From NCBI GenBank assembly GCA_030142905.1, contig JASJOG010000153.1:387501-451500 (forward strand): 64,000 nt of DNA, written 5' to 3'. Of this stretch, positions 10,044 through 21,640 are shown piece after piece; the first letter of the stretch is position 1; the number at the start of each line of letters is the position of its first letter. The notes beneath the pieces are model-generated. The model did no database searches, was not told the origin of the DNA, and saw only the letters and a list, made by a program, of their open reading frames with translations. The position numbers and the translations under genes were made by a program. Source of the DNA: Heliopora coerulea (taxonomy: Eukaryota > Cnidaria > Anthozoa > Scleralcyonacea > Helioporidae).

Positions 10044-12879
10044 TATTCTTTACTAAGCTATCTAATAATCCAGTGACACCCTCCACTAAAGTTGGCAAAG
10101 ATGATGTGGCCACTTCTAGAAGGCCTATCCCTAAAAGCTCAAATGCTAACAATGTGAAGTTGCCAAGGCAAGATGTAACTTCAAGTAGCACTGGCCCTAG
10201 AAAGCTAACTTGTTTAACTGTGGAGAAATGGAAACATAATGAGTTAGCAAATATGAGGGAGATATCTGGCTTGATTATGACTGGGAGTACAAAATATTGT
10301 ATTGCACTGAAGTGTAAACTCTGTACTCAGTATCAGTCCTCAACTGAGATGAAAAAGCACTTAAGGGAATATGTCGATGCTCATACAAATTTTATATTGA
10401 GAAATGTTATAGTATGAAATGATAACTTCACAATTAACCTACACTGTTGAAGTCAACTGAGAAATGTTGACTCAAGCGGGATTTGAACTTGTACCTTCGG
10501 GATACCGGTCCGCTGCTCTACCTGTTAAGCTATCGAGTCCGCAGGGATTGGAGGCAAGTTTTTATCCAATTTAAGTGCACGAAATATTCTCACAACAACT
10601 TAACGCTATCCATGAGATTGGATGTGCAGTGTTTCAATTCTATTTCAGAATCATCCTCAGGGTATTATGAAATGATAACTTCACAATTAACCTACACTGT
10701 TGAAGTAACTGAAAAATGTTGACTCAAGCGGGATTTGAACTCACACCTTCAGGATACCGGTCCACCGCTCCACCTGTTGAGCTATCAAGTTCATAATACC
10801 CTGAGGATGATTCTGAAACAGAATTGAAACACTGCACATCCAATCTCACGGATAGCATTAATTTGTTGCGATATAGCTCAACAGGTAGAGTGGCGGACCA
10901 GTATCCTGAAGGTGCAAGTTCAAATCCCACTCGAGTCAACATTTTTCAGTTGACTTCAACAACGTAGGTTAATTGTGAAGTTATCATTTCATAATACCCT
11001 GAGGATGATTCTGAAATCAAATGTTATAGAACATGCAAGATCTGATATGCACAAGATTGCCCTTAAGCTTATTCCACACAGAAAATGGGTGTAAAGGTCA
11101 GCCTTTTAACAACCAGCTGATGCTGGACTTCGAACTCAGCCCAACTCAAGCAGAGGAAATTTGATATATCATATTTAGTTGTTAAAGAAGAGTTGCCATT
11201 ATCAAAATATGAAAAAAATTTTAAATCTTGAAAAACGACATGGAGTACCACATTCCTCTGTCTACAGCAACAGAATTTATTTCTTATCGAGCAAAGGAGC
11301 TTCAAACTGAGTTATCAAGGGACATTGCTAAAGCCAAATTTTACAGCATACTATTTGATGAGACAACTGACAAGTCAGTCACAGAACAAGAGGCAGTTTT
11401 TGTGTTCTACTTTGATCCTGATCCAGACAAGCCTGAATCGAGTGATAAAGGTACACCCATGGTTAAGATAAAGATGGGCTTCATTTCACTAGAAGACATT
11501 GGTAGTTCTGATGCTCACAGTTTACTTGATGGCATCACAAACTCCCTTTAACACATTAGGTTTGCATAAGTTACCAGGTACTCTACCAACTCCTTTAGGC
11601 CTTGGAGGTGAAACTGGAGGTGTTAAAGCATTAATCCATAAAGAATTTCCCTGGTCCATCTTTTTGTGAAGCATGGTTCATCAATTAGAGCTGGCATTAA
11701 AGGATGCTCTTAGTGGCTATTATTTTAAGGAGGTTGATGAGCCTTTACTTAGATTGTATTATCAGAATGAAATACATAAAGCATATAAGCAAACATTTGA
11801 CTTCATCGAGGGATCGTTAAAACCTAAGAGAGCAAATAGAACTCGATAAATCTAAGTTGCGATAAATCAGTGAAAACTGCTGACCATGCTAAGTTGAGAG
11901 GCTATTTAAAAAAATGGAAAATAGAGAAATTCTTTGTGTTCCCCTGTTTTTTTATTGATTTGTTACAACCAGCAGCATCTCTTTCCTATACCTTTCAAGA
12001 AAACAATGTTAATGCTATATCTGTGACACTTCTCGACAAAGCAAAGAAATCGTTAAACACACTTTGCACTAGAGAAGCTGCCAATGTGCCAACTGAAGTT
12101 TTATTGTCAGAAAGTTTAAGGGGAAGAATATCAAGGTACTAAATTATCTGGTTTTGAATCCACTCTTAACGATTTGAAGAAAAATGCAGGTGGCTACATT
12201 TCTGTGGTGGAAGATCGAATGCCGACTTGTTGGCATGGATGACATTTCTGCAGTTGCAAGTTTATTGAACACTGAAATATGGGAAAGCACCTCAACAGAA
12301 TCTGTGAACGAGACTATTTTCCACTTCTTGGCTAAGTTTAAAGACCCTTTGACTAAGCAAGGCTTACAAGTTTCTGATCTTCAAGTTGTTGAGGAATGGA
12401 ATGACATGCTCAATTTTGCATCTATGTACCTTTCAGTCCCCTGTCAGCATTATAGATCAACTTGGTATAAGATTTTCCATGTGTCTAGAGCCAGTAATTG
12501 GAAAAATATATTGTTGCTGGTTCGTTTGCTTTTCACATTCCCTGTGTCAAATGCAGCTGTGGAGAGGTTTTTTAGTTGTTTAGGAAGAGTGAAGACATCA
12601 CAGAGAAGTTCTCTATCCTGGGATAAACTTCAGCACATCTTGCGAATTCCTGTTTCAGGAAAGCCAATGGACAGTTATGATCCACATGCTTCTGTCCTTG
12701 CCTGGGAGGAAGCAAAGCATAGACATCCAAATCAAAATGAACAAAGAAAGAAAATGCATTTTTTTACCCGAGCCGATTCTACCAGTGGAAGCTTTGAAGA
12801 TTCTGACAATGATTTGCAGTATGGTAAAAATTTGGTTGAGGAACACGTCCTTGCATCTGGTGGTGAAGACGATCGATAG
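10044..12879 (+). pseudogene. hAT transposase (DUF4371 / ZMYM-like), split by SINEs
   Basis: A cut-and-paste DNA transposase. 10,044-10,417 holds the N-terminal zinc-finger-like part (LTVEKWKHNELA, then LKCKLCTQYQSSTEMKKHLRE with Cys and His positions as in BED/TTF-type fingers). A SINE cluster interrupts at about 10,420-11,020. 11,228-11,551 is DUF4371 (KAKFYSILFDETTDKS with a catalytic-type Asp, then SVTEQEAVFVFY). 11,870-12,142 is middle sequence. 12,184-12,879 ends with the hAT dimerisation domain (FPVSNAAVERFFSCLGRVKT ... WDKLQHILRI at about 12,537-12,650). Several frameshifts; not functional. The 5' flank is the PLE fold-back, which probably inserted in or beside it. Confidence 0.8.
10430..11020. 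repeat. tRNA-derived SINE cluster B, second site (inserted in hAT gene)
   Basis: Minus-strand heads at about 10,462-10,545 and 10,718-10,795 and a plus-strand head at about 10,872-10,945, with the same A box (TAGCTCAACAGGTAGAG), B box (GTTCAAATCCC) and body as the 6.3-6.85 kb cluster. The piece after it resumes with hAT coding sequence in the same orientation, so the cluster is an insertion. Confidence 0.8.
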
Positions 12880-13489
12880 GCAACATTGGTTTACTTTAGT
12901 AATGGATAACTGTTAAACTTATACTGAAATATATGTAATAAGTTTTAAATTAATATTTTGAAATCTTTGGGTGTAAATCATTGAACATGTGAATTTATCA
13001 TTAATTAAAAGTTTTAGAAACTAATGTACATATGCCGAGTGCTTACTTTATTTCAACTTACTGTTATGGACCAGAATTTGTGCCTGACATTCTACAACAA
13101 TCCTTCATTCTACATAAGATATTTTGCAAAACACCCAAGACTTTATGCAAGATTTTAATCATAATTACAAAGTATGACAAAAAGAGCTAATTGTGTTCAC
13201 TTTTTATTAGGGAAACCAAAACAATGAAATAACACTTTTCGATCATTTCACTTGGCACAGGGGCAAACTGAGTCGAACCTCCATTAGCAGCCATTCTTCA
13301 ATAAGTGGCTACCTTGCCCCACTAAATAAACAGCTGGCCTGTTTTCATCGACACATTTACTACACAAGAAAGGAAGCTAAAACTTGGCATTCTACATTTC
13401 ACAGCTGAAATTAGTGAATTGTGGCCGACCACATTTTGTCTTGGCTAGACATTTGTCTTCGTGAGCAAAAAAATTATTTGCAGGCCTGT
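12880..13489. other. No gene seen
   Basis: AT-rich flank of the hAT gene. No matching inverted terminus could be identified by eye. Confidence 0.4.
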
Positions 13490-15060
13490 GAGCTACATGA
13501 TCACAGGTATGTCTGAATTGAGTAGCTTTGAAATACAAGTTCTGTGAAAGGAATTGTTTCGAGCAGCTCTCAAAAGTAGCTTACCGACTTCATGTACCAA
13601 ATATTATTGCTTGGATTTTGCTGGTGCTTATTGGTAAAGTAGAGTGAAAATTCTGGTTCATTTATCTCTGTAGGACAATTACTTTCGAACATTTTCCAGT
13701 ATTTAACCAGACAGCATTCATGGACAATTGTTTGAGAAGTGGGGTAGCACACTCATCATCCAGAAGAGTTGTCCAGGCCATGACAGTCTTTGGATGTTTA
13801 CTCTGCTTTCCACACAAAGATTTTATCACCTCAATCAGGATTTTTTCCCCATGGAATGTCGCCCCACTGCGAACGTTAGGATGTATTTTTGGCTCAAAAC
13901 CAAAATGCAAGGTAAACAGCCACCAGGCAACTCGCTGCAAAGCTACTTGTTTTTGTTCACCAAATTATCCTTCAGCAAAACAGCTGTCCACTTCAGTCTT
14001 TATCACTTCAAGAGTGATTTGTGCATGATGACCTTTACCTTACTAGACCAGTAATGCCTTCATCTGGATCTTAAAACCTCTCGAGAAAGTTTAAAGTCGT
14101 CTTTGTGTAAATGTACTGTTGAACTGTTTGTATCGAGGTGCCACTGAATGCTTAGTTGAAAATATACAAGAGTTTCAGGTTTGTACAGCATTTTTCTTTT
14201 TTACTGATGTTTAACATGGAAAAAAGTATGTCTTTTACTTCCCTTTTCTCATTCTTCTTTTGACAAAACTTGATCAAGGTTTGCTTGTTGTACTTTGTTT
14301 TATGTTTTGTATTTTCCGATTCTTGGTCAGCGATAAAAATGCAGAACGCATTCATGTTTTCTTTATTTATTTCGTCTGTTTTGTAATCGGTTTCATCTTC
14401 ATCAACTAAGTGTTGTACCTCCAGATGAATACTTAGCATAAATCTTCACAGCACTTCTAGTAGACATTGTTAACCAACTTTGGGATAGTAGACTTTATAA
14501 TTTTTTTGTCATTTTTTCACTCATGAGCTGTCCATAATGCTGATATCCAACTGGTAGCCTTTGAGGACGATCCAATTTTAAGACGGAAAGCCTGACTATC
14601 TTGTAAAAAATCTTTCTTTAAAGCTAAATGCATGAAAAGTTTAATTGGAAAACGATTTGATAAGCATTGATAAGCAGTAGAATTGTCATAATGGGTCACT
14701 TATTTATTAAACCATTAAAGGTTATTCTCACCAAACATTTTGTTTTAATAAGACAGAATAGAAATTTTAAATGTACATATGATGACAAGCAGTTTAAATA
14801 TAAAATAATTTCCAGTTTGGGATGTTAATATTTGTGGCCAAGTATTGTGTTTTCTTTATTGCATTACCTCTTTCAGTTATAGTAAAGATGATTTGTTTTT
14901 TTGACAACTTTGAAAAATCATCAATGTTACTTGGATTCTCGGGAGATGTATTAGAATGGTGGTCAAGGGTTTGTTGCATACATGTATTTCTAGTACTTTT
15001 AAGTTGTTCAATGCTGCACAGTGAAGAACAAGATTTTATTGGTATACAATACTATTTTTG
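13490..15060 (-). pseudogene. Crypton-type (DUF3504) recombinase repeat R, coding part, copy 2
   Basis: Remnant of the DUF3504 family seen in ZMYM2/QRICH1-like proteins, descended from Crypton tyrosine recombinases. On the minus strand 14,439-14,152 reads EDETDYKTDEINKENMNAF, then ENTKHKTKYNKQTLIKFC; further down come SIQWHLDTNSSTVHLHKDDFKLSREVL and VAWWLFTLHFGF (near 13,900), the familiar order of this domain. The C-terminal catalytic part is not readable. 13,940-13,662 continues as an open frame (HGEKILIEVIKSLCGKQ...) that I do not recognise. Nearly the same sequence occurs at 24.59-25.88 kb. Confidence 0.65.
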
Positions 15061-15849
15061 TTTGTTATAGTATCTGCAAGAAGTTGAAAATTTGCAGATG
15101 AATGACATAGTGTCAGTGTTATTTCAAAGCAAAATGTTTGAAAGTTAGTAAGTATTGTAGAAATCAAAAATCTGATGGAAGCACAGGTAGTCTCTCTTAA
15201 TCAATATTTTGCAGAGAATTTATCAAGAACAAATCTTTCAACTTTTATAAAATATAAAACTATTAAGAGTGTTTATCTTGTTAATATAACAAATTATACT
15301 TTTAAGGGTCTTTTCAGGTTGTTCAATGCAGCACATACTTTATGATATCATTTGCAAATGTTGAAGTCTCCTTAGATTGACAACTGGTCATTTGAACCCA
15401 TGCAGCTACCCTAGGTGGAATTGCCAACCAGCGGCATTGCAAGGGTTTCTGGTGTCCCCCCTGCATCTCAGCCTGAACACAATCTTCAAAACGGTTCCAA
15501 GTTCCAAAAAGTATGCACACTCTAAGTTAACTCAACAAGTACTTCGGCAAATAAGATGAATAACAGTTAATATACTATATAATGTATTATGAGGGTGAAA
15601 TATTCAGGTTTATGGAAGAATACATATTAATACAAGAAATTAAAGACTAAAGTCAAACTTTCGGCATTTATAATTAAAATTATCTTGCTTTCTGACAAGT
15701 CTTTAAAAAAAATGTAACATAAATAGTTTCCTTTTGTGAGCTGTTCAACCACAACGAAATTGCATCACAGTTCTAACAATGAGAAATTGAAAATGTGAGT
15801 AAAAATTTGCACTCAAGTATTTACAATTTGTAAAAAAAAGCAACAACTT
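15061..15849. other. No gene seen
   Basis: Low-complexity AT-rich DNA with one short piece similar to 6.95-7.15 kb; otherwise nothing. Confidence 0.4.
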
Positions 15850-18347
15850 GTTTCATGAGTTTGATTGGCCAAGTTACTCAAAACACTATCTTTATGGCCT
15901 TTACTGATGCAAATGTGTGTATAACTTCATCAAAGTCGATTGTCTCTGTGGTTTCCTACTCAATGCTTAGGAAAGCCAAAGCTGACACCCTATCTTCATC
16001 CATTGTGGCTCAAAGACTGCTCACAGCTTGTGATGGATATGGCAACTGTCAGCAAAATTTGGAGGCCAACCTGAAGGTTTGAAAATACACCTTTGTCCCC
16101 ATATTGGACAATGAAGTGGAGTAATTGCTCTGGGGTTGTGACCTCCATATCACCATGGCTCTTGAGCAGCATTCAGGAATCCATAATCTTAATCTGACGA
16201 ATCTCTCACCCATTTCTGTATTAAACCTATCGATGGTACCTTTCATCAACTGAACCATTTCTACTTCCTCAGAGAGACCTGCATCGTCACCACTTTCTCC
16301 TGGCATCTTCTTCCTTCTTCTCCACCATCTATCAATCCCAATATCCCAATGATCACACAGCTCTTTCAATCGATTCTTGACAAATGCAGTAACGATTTTC
16401 TGTGAAATGTTCCTGGAGAGCCTGGATATCTTGTGAGGCATCATGGAAATTCATCTTAGGGTCCTGGAGTCGTTTCTGAACTCTGTTGATCTTAGTAACC
16501 AAAGCATCCCAAAAACCAAGTAGTGCCAGAAAATCGAATGTCAAAGCACGACGTACCAGGTGTGTTGCTTCACTTCTGGTAGCAACATTTTCACATTCAT
16601 CATTTGCAATGTTTTGAAGAAATTCTACCAAATCTTCCACATTTTCATGTATTGGTTGGACTGCTTCTACTCTAGCACTCCAGCATGTTTCAGACTCAGC
16701 TTCAGCTTTTGCCAACACAAAGTTGACCGTGAAAAGTACGAATACAAAGCCTCAACAGTCCCAAAAAATGCGACAGTCGCCACCTCATGACTTGCAGCAT
16801 GAACCCCGGCTAAATTCAACAAATGGTTATCACAATTTATAAATGTTGCTTTTGGGTTCATAGCAGTGAGTCTTCGTTCCACTCCTGACTTCTCACTGGA
16901 CTTCACTGCTGCATTATCGTAACACTGTGATTGGCAATCTTCCAAAGGTAAATGATCCTGCTCCAACTGCTTAACTATTGTGTCTACTGCACTTGCTGTG
17001 TATTTGTGGTGAACTTGGATAAATCCCAAGGACTCTTTGACAATAACTGTTTTCTCTTCAAAGTTTATGTCTATGTATCTCACACTTTGAGACATTTGCT
17101 CTCTGTAAGCAGCATCAGGAGTTGAGTCAAATATAAGACCATGGTATTTTGGTGTTTTGATGTCACTGAGTAGTTTGTATCTAATGGTTGAACCTAGAAG
17201 CTGTATAAATTCACTTTGCACTTCAGCTGACAAATATGAAACAGATCATAGATTCTTTTGCACATGGTCCAGATGGTTCTGCATGAGCTGATCAAACTTG
17301 GCAATGAGTTTCAAAAGGCCTTTAAAATTTCCAGTATTTTTGCATTCTCCTTGAGCAATGCTTTCTCTGTGCCCTCTCAGTGCCAAATTTTGGTTGGCCA
17401 AAAATGTGATGCAGCGCAGAATTCTGTGAAGCACTTGCCACCACTTTTCCTTCTCTGAAGCAATTTGGTCTTGAAGTTGTGCATTGATTGAACCTCCTTT
17501 TAGATGTCTTTCAGATTCCTTCCAGATTGTGAAAGAATGGCGATGCTTTGGGCTATTTTCATGCATGTATAATTCTCTCTGGCTTCTTCCAGTTCCTGGA
17601 ACCTTTCTCCTGCTCCAACGATTAACTCTGCCCTGATTTATTTGATGGAAACAACAGACAGCAGAAGCAACAACCTGCATTCTTTGCAGGGGAATACACT
17701 AACCAAGAACGAGCCACCTGATCTCCTTGCCCTTTACCAAGGTGCCTTTGGAACCATGATGTAATTGAAAAAGGTCCGGTACTGTTTAGGAAAAATCTCG
17801 ATCCTTTTAACAGCATTTCCGTACGCAATGCATCTGACAGCACTACTTTCTGAGAGAACTTATCAAACATTAAGTGTCCAACGTCTTTCCTTTGGATCAC
17901 ATCTGGTAATGGTTTGTTTGCTTCGTCAATTTCAGGCTGTAGTACAGGTACTTCTTTAATGATTGGTAACTCATCCGGCCATGTCATATTTGGTGCGTCT
18001 AATTCACCAGTAAATGTCAGTGTTTCCACAGCCAATTTGATGTTTTCTTGGCTATCACAACTTTGTGTCTCTTTAGCATTGCATCTGTCATCCACGTACT
18101 TCAATACTGATGGTTCTGCAGTACTAGAGGTCACTTTTTGCAATTTTTCAGACGTGACAGGCGATGTTTTTTTGATCGCCTCTTGATCTTTACTGTTTAG
18201 CATTGCTTCCTCTGGATGATTCGAACAGCTAGGCCAGCTATTGTTGTCAATGTTTCCTTCTTGCAAAAATGCTGCCATCAATTTACTGGAGATCTTGGTC
18301 CCTTTGGCTTGTTTTTCCCTTTTTAGTCTATCTTGAGCACCACTCAA
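15850..18347 (-). pseudogene. hAT transposase, ZMYM1/TTF-zinc-finger type, frameshifted
   Basis: Nearly full-length hAT-derived gene read on the minus strand. 18,347-17,622 is the N-terminal acidic region ending in a TTF-type finger (FSITSWFQRHLG, RSWLVYSPAKNAGCCFCCLLF). 17,680-17,246 continues it (NSPKHRHSFTIWKE, CITFLANQNLALRGH). 17,233-16,667 is DUF4371 (YHGLIFDSTPDAAYREQMS, CYDNAAV, INCDNHLLNLAGVHA). 16,718-16,049 is the central helical insertion (VQPIHENVEDLVEFLQ, FLALLGFWDALVTKINRVQK). The end near 15,860-16,010 reads ALAFLSIEYETTETIDFDEV, as in hAT dimerisation tails. At least four frameshifts separate these blocks. The order agrees with zinc finger MYM-type protein 1-like genes, so identification is firm although the copy is dead. 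Confidence 0.85.
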
Positions 18348-18825
18348 TTTTTGTCACATCATGACTGTTTATATAAGATAATATATGGTATTGGCATTAT
18401 AAGAGAACAATTTTCTAACAATTGCTCGATCATATCCTACAATCTTCCCATTGAAATATTCCATGCGAGGAATTTCTTTTGAAATTTGACACCTTGTTTA
18501 CACCTTGAAGCGAATGTACTCAATATTCACACAATTTTGTTTGTGCTTTAAGTAATCTTTTTTTGGACAACGGGTCATCAACAAATAGATCAATTACATC
18601 GTTCATAGTATGATTTAGATTATTAGAAGCTTGTGTGATGATGTCGTCATCATATATTTCATAGTCATAGTGCGAGTTGATACACTTTCATGTGCTGCTG
18701 AAAACATCAACTATTTTATTTGCTGTCCACATCTTTCTTAGCCTACTAATTGACTAATTGTTCTTACAACATGTCATGTCATCAAAAACGTTATTTAACC
18801 TTGATTTTTGCGCTCCCATTAACAC
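18348..18825. other. No gene seen
   Basis: Spacer between the hAT pseudogene and the Harbinger fragment. At 18,824-18,880 a C-rich stretch (CCACCTGCCCCCCCTTC) stands out against the AT-rich background and may be the edge of another element. Confidence 0.35.
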
Positions 18826-18831
18826 CAGTGC

Positions 18832-19420
18832 TCAGAGCAAGCATACCCACCTGCCCCCCCTTCGTGATGCCACTGTTGCCAATGTACAATGATGTGTGGC
18901 CAAAACTGTTTTAATTTTATAGCCTCTGTCCGACATAACTTGATCATAAGGCTCTATAATTTTCAGGAATCCTGATGTATGTACAATATTGACATCACTG
19001 GTGCGGCCACCATATGCTGTTGATATCCAAGAAATTGCACCATTGAGTGCGATGCAGACTAAAAACTTTTTGCTAGTATGTTTGTAGTCATTCCACAAAA
19101 CGTTGTGGGGTTTCTTAAAACACTTTGGTAGTCCTAAAAAGGACTTGCTTTCTTGATGGCCACATGATAAGAACATTTAATTCCTTTGACATAAGCTTGG
19201 TCCAGGTTATAAGTTTTTGGGACACTTTCCCTACAGATACCCCAAATCTACTTGCCATGTCATGTTGTTAAAGGTCTAATCTCAATTTCATTGATGTCAT
19301 GAAGAATTCTGTTTCCAGTGACAACTTTCACGAGGGCCCATGTTTAGAGGCTGAACAGTTATGCACAGACTCATCAATATAATTAAATGATAATATATCA
19401 TCCACCTTTTTACTTTCCAT
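18832..19420 (-). pseudogene. PIF/Harbinger-type DDE transposase fragment (DDE_Tnp_4)
   Basis: A 114-aa frame (19,176-18,832) reads KHTSKKFLVCIALNGAISWI, GGRTSDVNIVHTSGFLKI and DQVMSDRGYKI, the middle of a DDE_Tnp_4 domain with two of the acidic positions (GGRTSD and SDRGY). Upstream, after frameshifts, a helix-turn-helix-like piece can be read at about 19,330-19,200 (EFFMTSMKLRLDL) followed by WDGTKKT-type residues near 19,440. The C-terminal third is missing and the frame runs into C-rich unrelated DNA at 18,880. No termini seen. Confidence 0.7.
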
Positions 19421-20362
19421 GCTTGATTATGTTTTCTTAGTTCCATCCCAATATGTCATACTAGAAGCTTTAAAACTTAAGTATTTGAACAGTGTTTCAA
19501 ATATCTTTCCAGTAATGAAACCTGTGTCAAACCATATGTCATGCTTATGAGTCAAATGTTCAAAAGTAACTGTTGGAAAACTTGTTTCATGTCTGTCTTC
19601 CTCTTCTCACTCATCCTTGGAGTGGTTACTTGAGGTAGGATATTCGCATGATAATTTGCATTCTTTTGCAGGTGATCTTTTCTGTTTATCTGATGTTGTT
19701 AAAAACTGAGTATGATTAAGATTTGCAGTAGTTGGTTCACTGTCTACAAAGTGGTTTTAACAAACATAGGTCCATGTTCCTGGTACAAAATTAGCTCTAT
19801 CCCTTGCAATCAATTTAATCCATTCTTGGCATTTGACAGGGTATCTCTAATCGTTATTACAGGAGCTGGCACAACATCTATAATTTTTCCCCTTATTTAT
19901 TGATTGTTTATAAGCTGTGATTGCATTAATAAAACCAAATATTTGATAGTTTTCCTCAACATGCTATTTTTGTGCTGCACAAACGCCATCTTTGTTGGCA
20001 CATATTTTGTTACCACAATAATTGCACTTGCCCCACTTACAAGATGGCGTTGTGAACTCCAAAAAGATGAGTAGGAATGCTAAGAGTGAGATCATTAGCA
20101 TATTTAACTAATAAGTTACCAACAGGACCTAAAATCTTAAAGTACATATATTGCCCAATTTTTTATTTGATTTATGATTTGCCTTACGTCTGCCCATCTG
20201 TAGCAATATTCATCCGATTTAATCAGACTATTTTTGTTCAATATTTGAGGACTTGGATGAACACTCGGTTTGCCAACAAAACATGGCGGCATCAGGAGCA
20301 GATCAAACAGGAACAACATGCTATGAATTCCTTAAAAACGTTTAAGTAGAACAGATGAAATC
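19421..20362. other. No clear gene; probable upstream remains of the Harbinger element
   Basis: Nothing can be read with confidence. Short frames on the plus strand (19,712-19,903; 20,077-20,349) have no family features. Confidence 0.35.
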
Positions 20363-21640
20363 ATGAGCACAACTGAGAATGGTGGGCATAGGCTAAATCC
20401 ATATATCTTGAAACATTTAAACTTGCTGGATATAACTGTTAAATGGATGGGTCAGTTGGCAAGTCTTGTGGACAAGGAAGACAAATGCTTATCAGAAGAA
20501 ATCCAATCAGTTTTTCTGAAACTTTACGAAAGACTATGGACATATCAAGTTATGTTAGAATCCATCTATCCCTCAGCTTTGCACATCTGCACTGACCCCT
20601 CCTTAGGGCCAGGCTGGCCACCGTATATCGTCCCATGTGAGTTTTTTGAGGAACTGAGAAGTTTGGGCTTCAGCTGGACAAAAACTGCTGCTATGTTCAA
20701 GGTATATCATTGGACAGTGGTGTGTTGTGTTAAAGAATACAGTCTACAGAATTTGACAATGTTCAGTAACATTAGTAACCAAGAAGTTGATGAAATAATT
20801 TCTGACTATGTATCACGACATGGTACAACTAAAGGTGAACTTTACCTCAGGGATCATTGTAGAGCATTGGGATACAATATTCAGCGAGAGCACATAAAAG
20901 AAATTTTAAATAGAGTTGATCCCAGAAACACTGCATTATGATGGGGTGTACTTGTCTCACAGCCCAACTCATTGTGGCACCTAGATGGTCACTATTCACA
21001 GCTATTCAAGGAGAGTTAACTATATTCACTGCAGTACAAATAACCTTGCAACAACTAATGTGTCTCTTTTTAAAGATGCGATACAGCAGGATGATGGATT
21101 GTGGAGTAGAAAATGTTGCTGTTTTTGAAGAGGGACAGGGGAGTTTTATGGCTGGATTGTCATGCAGAAATCAGCGAATAGAAAGATTATGGCGAGATGT
21201 TTTTAGATACATCAGCTACATTTTTTACTGCACATTTTTTTTTTTTTTGCTATGGAGTGATCAGGTCTTCTTGTCTTGGAAAACCTTGTACAAATGTTTG
21301 TTCTATGTTTGGTGTTCTTAGGGAGAATCAATTATGCTTTATGTGAGTGGATGTATAGTCTTAACAACCATCCACCATCAACTGAACATAACTGGTCTCT
21401 CAACCAACTTTGGATAAATGGAATGCTAAGAAAGGCAATCAACTGGCTAACAGAGGACTTGATCATGATCCAGATGGAACAACACCCTTTGAAGAAAGTG
21501 ATTATTGTATTACAGTTTCACCAGTTAAAGTACCACAAGTAAATATGGAAGAGTTGGTTAGTCATCAAACTCAATCTATTGATCCACTGAGCCTTTCATC
21601 ATGTTTTGGAATGGATGTATACATTGATGCCCTCTAACTT
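20363..21640 (+). pseudogene. rve-type DDE integrase of an IS3EU-like transposon, copy B
   Basis: Second copy of the integrase family. 20,363-20,941 (192 aa) holds the N-terminal region with an HTH-like stretch (FSWTKTAAMFKVYHWTVV), NLTMFSNISNQEVDEIISDY and TKGELYLRDHCRALGYNIQR. After a frameshift, NSLWHLDGHYS supplies catalytic Asp 1; then IHCSTNNLATTNVSLFKDAI; then MDCGVENVAVFEE with Asp 2 and NQRIERLWRDVFR with the Glu (near 21,170-21,210). 21,276-21,637 holds the C-terminal LGRINYALCEWMYSLNNHPP and LNQLWINGMLRK. The segment between LDGH and the NN motif is shortened, and there are three or more frameshifts. No termini visible. Confidence 0.8.

Noticed and set aside
13720..14054. Plus-strand open frames of about 100 aa
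   Set aside because: They lie opposite the DUF3504 coding frame, which matches a known domain on the minus strand; these are shadows.
18824..18880. hAT terminus (CAGTGCTCAGAGCAAGC) next to the Harbinger fragment
   Set aside because: The start resembles a hAT end, but no partner terminus or 8-bp duplication was found, so it is not annotated as an element.
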